Below are positions 7,484 to 14,698 of a DNA stretch of 15,000 nt, one piece after another. Position 1 is the first letter of the stretch, and each line of letters opens with the position of its first letter. The notes beneath the pieces were generated by a model. That model was given only the letters and a program-made list of their open reading frames with translations, had not been told where the DNA came from and searched no databases. A program made the position numbers and the translations under genes. The DNA comes from Eimeria necatrix (lineage: Eukaryota > Apicomplexa > Conoidasida > Eucoccidiorida > Eimeriidae). Where the stretch lies: positions 1 through 15,000 of the forward strand of contig NW_013654428.1 of the NCBI RefSeq assembly GCF_000499385.1. Reading direction: 5' to 3'.

Positions 7484-7552
7484 ACAAGGCCCGCACCCGG
7501 CCAAGCAGGAGGCGGATGTCAACAGGGGAGACCCTCAGGGAATAGCTCTACA

Positions 7553-7585
<33 letters not shown>

Positions 7586-7748
7586 CGCTGCTGCTGCAGC
7601 AAGTGCTGCTGCTGCTCTGCTGAAGGGTGAGCCGGACGAGCAGCATCCGCAGCCGCAGCAGCAGCAGCAGCAGCAGCTGCTGCTGCTGCTGCTGCTGCTG
7701 CTGGCAGCCAAATATCTAGTACCGCACAGCTCTCTAAACTTCCGATAA
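7484..7748 (+). CDS. Terminal exon of the unrecognised + gene
   Basis: After acceptor CTGCTGCAG (AG at 7482-7483), one base completes an Arg codon from the phase-2 donor at 7380. The frame then reads QGPHPAKQEADVNRGDPQGI, an Ala run with ALLKGEPDEQHPQPQ, Gln and Leu runs, and ends AAKYLVPHSSLNFR with TAA at 7746-7748. The frame has no ATG. The agreement of phase across three exons is the main support. A donor-like AAGG|GTGAGC at about 7627 is the alternative ending. A GC-palindrome minisatellite begins about 50 bases after the stop. Confidence 0.5.
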
Positions 7749-7795
7749 TTTCATTTCTTTATTTTTTGTTTCCTCCAAATTCCTTCCAAATATAT

Positions 7796-8206
7796 TTGGG
7801 GGCCCCCGGGGGCCCCCAAGTAATGCATTTGTAGCTGGGGGGCCCCCTGGGGGGCCCCCAGACCCATTTGGGGGCCCCTGTGGGGCCCCACACCCCCCGC
7901 ATTGTGAGCAGCAGCAACAAAGAAAGAGCCCCAGAGGGCCCCGGGGGGCCCCCCGTGGTCTTGGGGGCCCCCCAAGCTGCTGGGGGCCCCCCAAGTTGCT
8001 GGGGGGCCCCCCAGGCTGCTGGGGGCCCCCCAAGCTGCTGGGGGCCCCCCAAGTTGCTGGGGGGCCCCCAAGCTGCTGGGGGGCCCCCAAGCTGCTGGGG
8101 GGCCCCCAAGGTACTGGGGGGCCCCCAAGTTGCTGGGGGGCCCCCATTGTGTTGGGGGGCCCCCAGCTGTGCTTGGGGGCCCCCCTATTTTTGGGGGCCC
8201 CCAAAT
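7796..8206. repeat. GC-palindrome minisatellite, mainly 19-base units
   Basis: A leading part (7796-7890) has irregularly spaced GGGGGCCCCC blocks. From about 7968 to 8206 there are about a dozen tandem units of the form AAGYTGCTGGGGGGCCCCC, mostly 19 bases with a few of 18 or 20. Each unit contains a perfect GGGGGCCCCC palindrome. As 19 is not a multiple of three, long frames such as GAPQQLGGPP readings shift between units and are not convincing as protein. It lies in the region between two convergent gene ends. Confidence 0.95.
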
Positions 8207-8377
8207 GCTGTTAGGGTTTGGGTCTCGAACTGGGGCTTTATTAGGGCTGCTGCTGCTGCTGCTGCTGCAGCAGGAGCAGCAGCAGCAGCAACAGCAACAA
8301 ACTGTCTACAGACAGCCACGCTTACAAAAATGCTGCTGCTGTTCGGACCTAGGGTTTATCAAGCGCTAGTGTCTTTG

Positions 8378-8494
8378 TAGGGTTTAGGGTTTAGGGTTTA
8401 GGGTTTAGGGTTTAGGGTTTGCCAGGGTTTGAGGGGGAGGGTTTAGGGCTAGGACTTTTCAAGGGCGGCCTCTAAGGAGCTAGGGTTTAGGGTT
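8378..8494 (+). repeat. Telomere-like TTTAGGG array (G-rich on the + strand)
   Basis: Six perfect TTTAGGG-type units (8378-8420) are followed by degenerate copies and GAGGGGGAGGG, then a last TAGGGTTTAGGG at 8481-8492. The heptamer TTTAGGG is the telomere repeat type reported for Eimeria. It is directly followed by an array of opposite orientation. Confidence 0.95.
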
Positions 8495-8496
8495 TA

Positions 8497-8790
8497 CCCT
8501 AAACCCTAAACCCCAGAGATAGAAAGCCCTAAACCCTAGAGATAGCAAACCCTAAACCCTAAACCCTAGGATTAAGTAGGAATAGCAAGCCCCAAACCCT
8601 AAACCCTGGGGCCTAAACCCTAGAAGCAGCAACCCTAAACCCTAAACCCTCGAAATTGTGAACCCTAGGGGCAGCAAATCCCAAACCCTAAACCCTAATG
8701 AGGGTTTACTGCAAACCGTAAACCCTACCAGCCTAGGCCTTGAACAACAAGCCCTAAACCCTAAACCCTAAACCCTAAACCCTAAACCCT
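8497..8790 (-). repeat. Telomere-like CCCTAAA array with spaced copies
   Basis: More than twenty CCCTAAA units occur singly or in pairs, spaced by short variable pieces such as AGAGATAGAAAG or GGGGCAGCAAAT. It ends with five perfect units (about 8753-8790). The spacers also share a pattern (GATAGCAAA, GAAGCAGCAA, GGGCAGCAAAT), suggesting duplication of a longer composite unit. Confidence 0.95.
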
Positions 8791-8847
8791 CAAGAAAGTG
8801 AAAGCACACCTAAGAGAGACGCACGTTAAGTAAAAGGCAATCAAAAA

Positions 8848-9023
8848 GCAGCAGCAGCAGCAGCAGCTGCTGCTGCTGCTGCTGCAGCAAAGGTGACAAA
8901 AGAGACAAGGGAAGAAACCGGGAATAAAAATGAGACAAGAAGCAGCAGCAGCAGCAGCAGCAGCAGCTGCTGCTGCTGCTGCAGCAAAGGGACAAAAGGA
9001 AAGAAGCAGCAGCTGCAGCAAAG
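8848..9023. repeat. Three (CAG)n(CTG)n hairpin modules
   Basis: Each module is a CAG run directly followed by a CTG run and then CAGCAAAG: 8848-8889, 8941-8987 and a short one at 9005-9023. The first two are followed by GGTGACAAAAG or GGGACAAAAG, so they are copies of a longer unit. The inverted runs can form near-perfect stems. They lie within 200 bases after the stop codon of the minus-strand gene and so would be in its 3' untranslated region if transcribed. Confidence 0.9.
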
Positions 9024-9039
9024 CGAAAGGCACTTTGTG

Positions 9040-9086
9040 TCATCTGCTGCTGCTCCTGTCTTCCTCGTGGTCTGTGGCTGTGGTTC

Positions 9087-9131
<45 letters not shown>

Positions 9132-9375
9132 GGCTCAGCGGCTGTTCTGCTGCTGCGGAGCTGCGGATCCTGAGGGAGCCGATTTGCTGCAGCATTTTGC
9201 TGATTATTTCTTGTTCTTTGCTGCTGTCAAATATTTCTTTTTTAATTTCTATTTTTCTTTTTATTTCTTTTTTACTTTCTGTCTTTTTGCTGCTGCTGCG
9301 CCCCACAGGCGGCGGCAGCGAAGGCAGCGACAGCAGCCGCCGCGTTGGTGCTGCTGCTGCAGGCGCGCTGGCCTT

Positions 9376-9425
<50 letters not shown>

Positions 9426-9946
9426 CTCTAGGAGGGGGCAGCGGCCTCTCTGGCTTTGCCTTTATGAGGCTGGCTCTCTTCTTTGCAGCAGCCTGTGCAT
9501 GCTGCTTCTCTGCTGCTGCTGCTGCTGCTTCTGCTGCTTCTGCTGCTGCTGCTGCTCCTGCTGCTGCTTCTTTCGCTGCTGCTGCTGCTGCTGCTGCAGC
9601 AGCAGAAGGCGGCGTGGGCGTGAAGTCCTCAAACATCGGCAAAGCTGTTCTTGGGGGCATCCGAACTCTGACAAAATCATCAGGGGGGCCCCCAGGGGGC
9701 CCCCCGAGGGGGCCCCCGGGGGGGCCCCCGGGGGGGCCCCCGGGGGGGCCCCCGGGGGGGCCCCCGGGGGGGCCCCCAGGGGGGCCCCCAGGGGCCCCCT
9801 CTGTTTGTTTCTGGGCCCTTCGCTGTCTCCTTTCTAAAGGCGATATAAGTCCAGCTGTGTAGGAGAAGCGCCGCTGCAGCTGCTGCTGCCTCTGCTGCTG
9901 TTGCTGCAGCTCTTGCTGCAGTTGCTGCTGCGGCTCAGCGCGCCCG
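9040..9946 (-). CDS. Terminal exon of the PH-domain gene (GGPP array, Ala-rich, basic)
   Basis: Acceptor CTGCTGCTTGCAG (AG at 9948-9947) is followed by one base that completes a Ser codon from the donor at 10398. The frame then reads GRAEPQQQLQQELQQ, QRRFSYTAGLISPLERRQRR, a GGPP tetrapeptide array, DDFVRVRMPPRTALPMFEDF, TPTPPS, Ala-rich segments, KKRASLIKAKPERPLPPPRV, TRRLLSLPSLPPPVG, a Lys/Glu-rich part (KKEIKRKIEIKKEIF) and TDHEEDRSSSR with TGA at 9042-9040. The basic, low-complexity tail has no recognised domain. A reservation: positions 9190-9308 are T-rich on the + strand and end in a good + acceptor (CCCCACAG), and the + frame after it is also open, so antisense coding cannot be excluded. 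Confidence 0.55.
9682..9801. repeat. 12-base GC-palindrome array (GGGGGGGCCCCC)
   Basis: About nine tandem units, the central ones exactly 12 bases with seven G and five C. Being a multiple of three it stays in frame, and on the minus strand it reads GGPP repeats inside the terminal exon of the PH gene. It shares the GGGGGCCCCC core with the 19-base array at 7796-8206, 1.5 kb away, but the unit length differs. Confidence 0.95.
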
Positions 9947-9950
9947 CTGC

Positions 9951-9985
<35 letters not shown>

Positions 9986-10397
9986 TCGACAGCAGCAGAG
10001 ACAATAGATGCAGCAGCAGCAGCAGGACACACGCGTGCAGGCTGGCGACCAAGCGGCAACCATATCAAGAACCTAGCTGGCTAACGAGTTAGCTAGCTAG
10101 CTAGCTAGCTAGCTAGGCAGCTAGCTAGCCAGCTTGCTAGCCAGCTAGCTAACCAGCCAGCTAGCTAACTAGCCAGGTAGCTAGCTAGCCAGCAAGCTAG
10201 CTAGCCAGATAGCTACCTAGCTGGCCATATAGCTAGCTGGCTAGCCAGCTAGCTAGCCAACTAGCTAGCTAGCTAGCTAGCTAGCTAGCTAGCTAGCTGG
10301 CCAGGTGCCTAGCTAGCTAGCTACCTAGCTAGCTAGCTGGCTAGGTGGCTAGGTGGCTAGCTAGCTACCTAGCTAGCTAGCTGGATCTTTTGCTCAC
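9947..10397 (-). other. Intron of the PH-domain gene carrying an AGCT array
   Basis: The donor is GAG|GTGAGC (GT at 10397-10396) and the acceptor CTTGCAG at 9947. Positions 10073-10384 are a degenerate (AGCT)n array. The part next to the acceptor is CTG-rich. The arrangement (AGCT array first, CTG or CAG array next to the acceptor, about 450 bases in total) matches that of the carboxypeptidase intron at 384-832 on the other strand. Confidence 0.7.
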
Positions 10398-10502
10398 CTC
10401 GACTTCTTTGAGTTGGTTGCAGCTAGAGGGCGCTGGTGTCTCTGCAGCTCGGAGGCGTCCAAGAGTGGCCTTGCTCTGGCATTGCCTGCTGCTGCTGCTG
10501 CT

Positions 10503-10537
<35 letters not shown>

Positions 10538-10636
10538 GCTGTGCGGAGACGGCCACGGAGAGCCGCTGCCTCCTTCATGCCCCTGGCCCCGCCTTGCGGG
10601 TGGAGAGTTTCCCAGTTCAGGTTCTCGTTTGAATCG

Positions 10637-10679
<43 letters not shown>

Positions 10680-11018
10680 CTGCTGCTGGTGCTGCTGCTG
10701 CTGCTGCTACTGCTGGTGCTGCGGCTGCTCGCTCTCTTGCTGCTTCTTTCGGCAATGTAGGCGGCGGCGGTCACGTACCGGTCACGCCTGCTGCTGCTGC
10801 TGCGTCTGCTGCTGCTGCTGCCCTTTCGGCTGCTGCTGCTGACGTTTCTGCTGCTCCTGCTGCTGATCTTCCTGCTGCTGCTGCTGCTCCTGCTGCAGTA
10901 AGTCAGTTGAGTTTCAGGCACAAACGCAAAGTCCAGAGTGTCTATCTCTGGAAGAGAGCGGAATGTGCTGTGTGGTGGGCTGCTGCTGTGCTGCTGCTGC
11001 TGCTGCAGCTTGACAGGG

Positions 11019-11053
<35 letters not shown>

Positions 11054-11176
11054 TCCACCTGCTTTTGCCTCAAAGGCTTTGATGCGGCTCAGCACCGCTT
11101 GCTGCCGAATGCCTGTGCGCATCGTTTTGAGAGAAGGGTTTGCGTCTTCCCTTTCTGCTGCTGCTGCTGCTGCTGG

Positions 11177-11223
<47 letters not shown>

Positions 11224-11516
11224 CTGCTGCTTCGGGCTTTGCTGCTGCTGCTCTCTGCGGCGGTTCTGCTGGCGGCGGCTGCGGCTGTCTACTCCGTCGA
11301 TCTGCTGCGTCCTTTCCGTTGCTGCTGCTGTCGCTGCTGCGGCTGCTGCTGCTGCTGCCTGCTGCTGCTGCTGCTGCTGCTGGGTTGTGGGCCCTGTGTG
11401 CTGCTCTGCGCATGCGCCTTTCATAAAGGGCCCCCAAATGGAAAGTTTTATTTTCTAATTCATTTAATTCTTCTCTTCTAAAAATAGGTCTTTGTGGGGA
11501 GGTGAGGGCCTCGAGA

Positions 11517-11559
<43 letters not shown>

Positions 11560-12295
11560 CCGAGCTGGCTTCCGAGCCAGAGCGCGAAGAGTTGCTTCGG
11601 GATCTGCTGCCGGAAGTTTCTCTTTTTTCTCTTTTGCTGCTTTTGCTGCTTTTGCTTCTTTTGTGTCTCTCTCTTGGGAAGCTTCTTTGAGACGCGGAGT
11701 CTCTGCTTCTCCCGTATCTGCTGCTGCTGCTGCTGCTGCGGCTGCTGCTGCTGCTGCTGCGCGCGCGGCTGCTGCGGGCGCTGTCGCTGCGGCTGCTGCT
11801 GCTGCTGCTGCTGCTGTAGGCCGAGGAGCCCTCCTGCTGCTGCTGCTGCTGCTCCCCCTGCAGCTCTGCTGGCAGCAACGCGGCCTTGCGTCTGCATGCA
11901 ACCGGGAAGTTCAAGTTTGCTGCTTCGAGGTGCAGCTGCTGCGGGGAGGAGCTGGGATCGTATCCAGGAGTTGTGGGGTGTGGGGCCCCACAGTTTTGCA
12001 TGCAAAGCTCCTCTATTGCTTCCACCCATTCTGCTGCTAAGGCCTCTCCGTCTGCTGCCAGCAGCAGGAAGCTGAGCAGCTCCTTGCGGTGTACGTCCAC
12101 CTCGAGGACCTCCAGCCCGTGCGGGTAGTCTGCTGCAGCAGCAGCAGCAAGCGCCGAAGCAGCAGCAGCAGCAAACGTCCGCGCGTAGCTGCTGCTGTCC
12201 AGAAACAAAGCTGTTTCCACAGCAGCAAATGGATCTTCTTCAGATGCATGCACGCACAAGTAAGGGCCCCGAAGAGAAACCACCCGCACTTCCCA
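10398..12295 (-). CDS. PH-domain protein, main exon (PH domain plus long Ser/Arg- and Ala-rich tail)
   Basis: The frame is open for 1.9 kb. The N-terminal 120 residues form most of a pleckstrin-homology domain: WEVRVVSLRGPYLCVHASEE, ALFLDSSSYARTF, an Ala insert, GLEVLEVDVHRKELLSFLLL and AADGEALAAEWVEAIEELCM, the last being the PH C-terminal helix with its conserved Trp. PH domains bind phosphoinositides or partner proteins at membranes. The 'VV.LRGPYL..HASEED' stretch is like the PH domains at the ends of kinesin-3 motors, but no motor domain is in the window. The rest is polySer with Arg (RS-like), KRSKSSKSSKREKRE, polyAla, and islands such as SPQRPIFRREELNELENKTF, MRTGIRQQAVLSRIKAFEAK and LPEIDTLDFAFVPETQLTY. 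The 5' edge is uncertain: GAG|TGG at 12295 is in phase with the upstream donor, CTCAG|GG at 12314 is a better acceptor but out of phase, and CAG|CAG near 12392 would add a polyLeu run. Confidence 0.9.
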
Positions 12296-12316
12296 CTCCA
12301 GGTGCAGCGGGTCCCT

Positions 12317-12367
<51 letters not shown>

Positions 12368-12782
12368 AGGCGGCGGCTGAGGCGGCTTCTGCTGCGGGTT
12401 TTTTCCCCTTTTGCAGCAAATTAAAGTTGAAAAGTAATTAATTAGTGCTTTAAAATATATTTATTTGCATTTTATAATTCAAGAAAAGGAAAAGTGTTCA
12501 AATTAAATCGGCAGCAGCGCATTTGCTGCGGTGTATGTACAGCTGCTGCGCGCAAAGACGCAGATTGCGCGCTGCGCATGCATGGGTTTTTTTGGAGATT
12601 TCGGAGGTTTTAAACAATTATTTGATTGTTTATTTAATTCTTTTAATTGTTTTAATTGTTTACTTTTATTTTATTTCTTTTATTCCTTTATTTTGATCCT
12701 TTTGCATGCAATGTTGCATGCAAGAAGCTGAACTGCATTTATTTGCTGCTGTCGCTGCAAAGCGCGAAAGCGCCACAACAAT

Positions 12783-12821
<39 letters not shown>

Positions 12822-12923
12822 TTCATTTATTTTTTTATCTTATTCATTGATTATTTATTTCTTAAAATTGTTTATTTTTGTAGTTGTTTGTTTGGTTGCT
12901 TTTTGTTTCTGAGGGTCTACGTT

Positions 12924-12981
12924 TTAGGGTTTAAGGGTTAGGGTTTAGGGTTTAGGGTTTAGGGTTTAGGGTTTAGGGTTT
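12924..12981 (+). repeat. Telomere-like TTTAGGG array
   Basis: Seven to eight units, the last six perfect. They face the CCCTAAA array at 13061-13163 across 80 bases of non-repeat sequence, the same fusion-like orientation as at 8378-8790. Confidence 0.95.
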
Positions 12982-13060
12982 GTTGCGAAGGCTCACTTCC
13001 TAACAAACGCCTGGTACTTGTCGGGGGCTGCAGAGTGCGCAGCAGACGCAGCAGCATCCG

Positions 13061-13163
13061 CAAACCCTAAACCCTAAACCCTAAGCCCTAAACCCTAAAC
13101 ACTAAATCCTCTAAACCCTAAACCCTAAACCCTAAACCCTAAACCCCAAGCCCAAACCCTAAG
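13061..13163 (-). repeat. Telomere-like CCCTAAA array abutting a splice donor
   Basis: About thirteen units, with variants such as AACACTAAATCCT. The array ends at 13163, adjacent to the minus-strand donor at 13166-13165, so that the intron of the PH gene begins GTACTT and then runs into AGGGTTT repeats. Confidence 0.95.
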
Positions 13164-13166
13164 TAC

Positions 13167-13259
13167 TTCTGGCCCACGTTTTCTGAGGAAGAGTTCTCCG
13201 TAGGGGTTGAGCCCTTTCTCGTAGATGACGGGGGGTTCGGGCTGCTGCTCTTCCTCCTC

Positions 13260-13290
<31 letters not shown>

Positions 13291-13430
13291 AGCTGCTGCT
13301 GCAGCGCGTCCATCTCCCTGTGCTGCGCGGGGGGCCCCTGCAGCGGCAGCTGCAGCGCCAAAAACGAATTTGCTGCTGCAGTTATATTTTCGCAAAAAAG
13401 ACCCACGCGGTTTGAAAGGTCCAGCAGCGC
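13167..13430 (-). CDS. PH-domain protein, exon with the start of the PH domain
   Basis: A (TTTA)n tract on the minus strand ends in acceptor ATTTATTTAG (AG at 13432-13431). The 88-codon exon reads ALLDLSNRVGLFCENITAAA, NSFLALQLPLQ, QHREMDALQQQLQQ, Gln and Glu runs (about nine Gln and five Glu), PEPPVIYEKGLNPYG and ELFLRKRGPE, and ends at GAA|GTACTT, phase 0. NPYGELFLRKRG is a good first strand of a PH domain ('GxLxxRxxG') and is completed by WEVRVV on the next exon. Upstream of it the sequence is helical and could form a coiled coil. Start phase 0 fits the donor at 14195. Confidence 0.85.
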
Positions 13431-13431
13431 C

Positions 13432-13502
<71 letters not shown>

Positions 13503-14113
13503 CAATTAATTAATTAAATTAAATAATTAAATAAATTAAATAAGCTAAATTAATTGGGTATGTCAAGTTGAATAAAAAAGGTAAAAAGTTAAATGAATTC
13601 AGTTAATTAAATTGGTTAAATATATTAAGTAAAGAGATTAAATCAATTAATTGAATTAATTGGATAATTAAAAAATAAATGGAATTAAATGATTAAATTA
13701 AATAAATAAATTGAATTAAAGGGTTTTAAATAATTAAAAGGGATTAAAGAAATAAAAGGAATTAAAAGGTTTTAAAATATTTAAAGGGGAGTTAAGAAAT
13801 AAAAAGAAATCAAAAATTATTAAAGGCCAACTAAATAAACAAAAAAGATAATTTAAAAATAAAAAGATAATTAAACAAATAAAAGAAGATTCTTTATTCT
13901 TTAAAGAAAATAAAAGACAATTAAAAGGAAAGTAAAAGGGTAAACTTGGAAAAGAAAATATTAGAAAATAAAAGAAGACCAAAATAAAACTAAAAACAAA
14001 ATAAATACAGTTAAAACAAACAAAAACAAAAAAGAAATCAAAATAAAAAGAGAACAAATAAAGCAAAAAGCAAATAAAATTAAAAAAGCTGAAAAACCGA
14101 AAAAGCGCAAAGC

Positions 14114-14146
<33 letters not shown>

Positions 14147-14194
14147 AGCTGGGGTGTACGTACACCCCAGCGCACGTACACCCCACAGACGCAC
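13431..14194 (-). other. T-rich intron (minus strand) of the PH gene
   Basis: The donor is AAAAT|GTGCGT (GT at 14194-14193) and the acceptor TTTAG at 13431. Almost the whole intron is T-rich on the minus strand. Next to the acceptor it is a perfect (TTTA)n array (13431-13501 as AAAT on the + strand), next come TTAA-type repeats, then TTTTATT/TTTTTGT sequence. Near the donor lie a CAG/CTG array (14114-14146) and a 24-base perfect palindrome (14148-14171). Open frames rich in Phe and Leu here are translations of this tract. Confidence 0.85.
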
Positions 14195-14274
14195 ATTTTG
14201 TCTTTCGGAAAGAAGAGAATCCATTTCCAAAACTCTCAGCTTCCAGTGCGGCACTCGCAGCCGCTCTCGCATGT
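14195..14274 (-). CDS. PH-domain protein, small internal exon
   Basis: Acceptor CTGCTGCTGCAG (AG at 14276-14275) opens an 80-base exon. Its first two bases (AC) complete an Asp codon with the G left by the donor at 14699. It reads MRERLRVPHWKLRVLEMDSL and LSERQN, an amphipathic helical segment without repeats, ending at AAT|GTGCGT, phase 0, which joins to ALLDLSNR. The agreement of both phases (1 then 0) with neighbours supports the model. Confidence 0.8.
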
Positions 14275-14276
14275 CT

Positions 14277-14307
<31 letters not shown>

Positions 14308-14652
14308 TTGCAAGTGCAGCACCAGCAGCTGCTGCAAGTGCAGCAGCAGTAGCAGCAGCAGCAGTTGCAGGTGCAGCACCAGTGCAGCAGCAGCGTAGCA
14401 GCAGCAGCAGCAGCAATGCAGCTGCAGTGCAGCAGGAGAAGCGGTAGCAGCAGTGCAGCAGAAGCAGAGGCAGCACCAATAGCAGCAGCAGCAGTGCAGC
14501 AGTAGCAGCAGCAACAGCAGCAGCAGCCGTGAAGCAGCAGCAGCAGCAGCAGCAGCAGTAAAAAGACCAAAAAGAAAAGACAAAAAAGACAAAAGAGGAC
14601 GAAAAAAAGACAAAAAGAAACAAAAGATTAAAAGGACTAAAAAGAATAAAAG

Positions 14653-14685
<33 letters not shown>

Positions 14686-14698
14686 AAGAGAAAAAGAC
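14275..14698 (-). other. Intron of the PH gene with CAG arrays
   Basis: The donor is CCAG|GTCTTTTTC (GT at 14698-14697) and the acceptor CTGCAG at 14275. On the minus strand it starts with T-rich sequence (14555-14697) and continues into CTG arrays interrupted by CTGCAC, TTGCAA and TGGTGC variants (14278-14550), which lead directly to the acceptor. These arrays are open in several frames, but the T-rich half and the phase match argue for intron. Confidence 0.75.

Larger units (their letters stand above)
12296..13166 (-). other. Intron inside the PH domain, with AT-rich and telomere-like sequence
   Basis: It runs from donor GAA|GTACTT (13166) to the acceptor near 12296. Contents read on the + strand: a CAG array (12320-12364) next to the acceptor, AT-rich sequence with two TGCATGCA sites (12703 and 12715), a (TTTA)n array at about 12781-12830, telomere-like TTTAGGG units at 12924-12981, a short GC-rich piece, and CCCTAAA units at 13061-13163 that begin just six bases after the donor. 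I see no gene inside it. The polypyrimidine tract before the acceptor is weak unless the CTG run serves as one. Confidence 0.65.

Noticed and set aside
7734..8380. Gly/Pro-rich proteins of about 120-170 residues read from the GC minisatellite on either strand
   Set aside because: Units are mostly 19 bases, so the frame changes at each unit and equally long frames exist in several phases. No non-repeat coding sequence flanks them.
8378..8790. A true chromosome end or CRISPR-like array
   Set aside because: The heptamer arrays are interstitial, inverted relative to one another and flanked by genes. Spacers are short and similar, not unique equal-length spacers between longer repeats.
12656..12912. 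Small + frames with FIYLFIYLFIYL repeats
   Set aside because: They are translations of the (TTTA)n array and AT-rich intron sequence of the PH gene.
13734..14100. Phe/Leu-rich minus-strand frames that look like multi-spanning membrane proteins
   Set aside because: They read the T-rich intron between the donor at 14194 and the acceptor at 13431; the exons on both sides join in phase without it.
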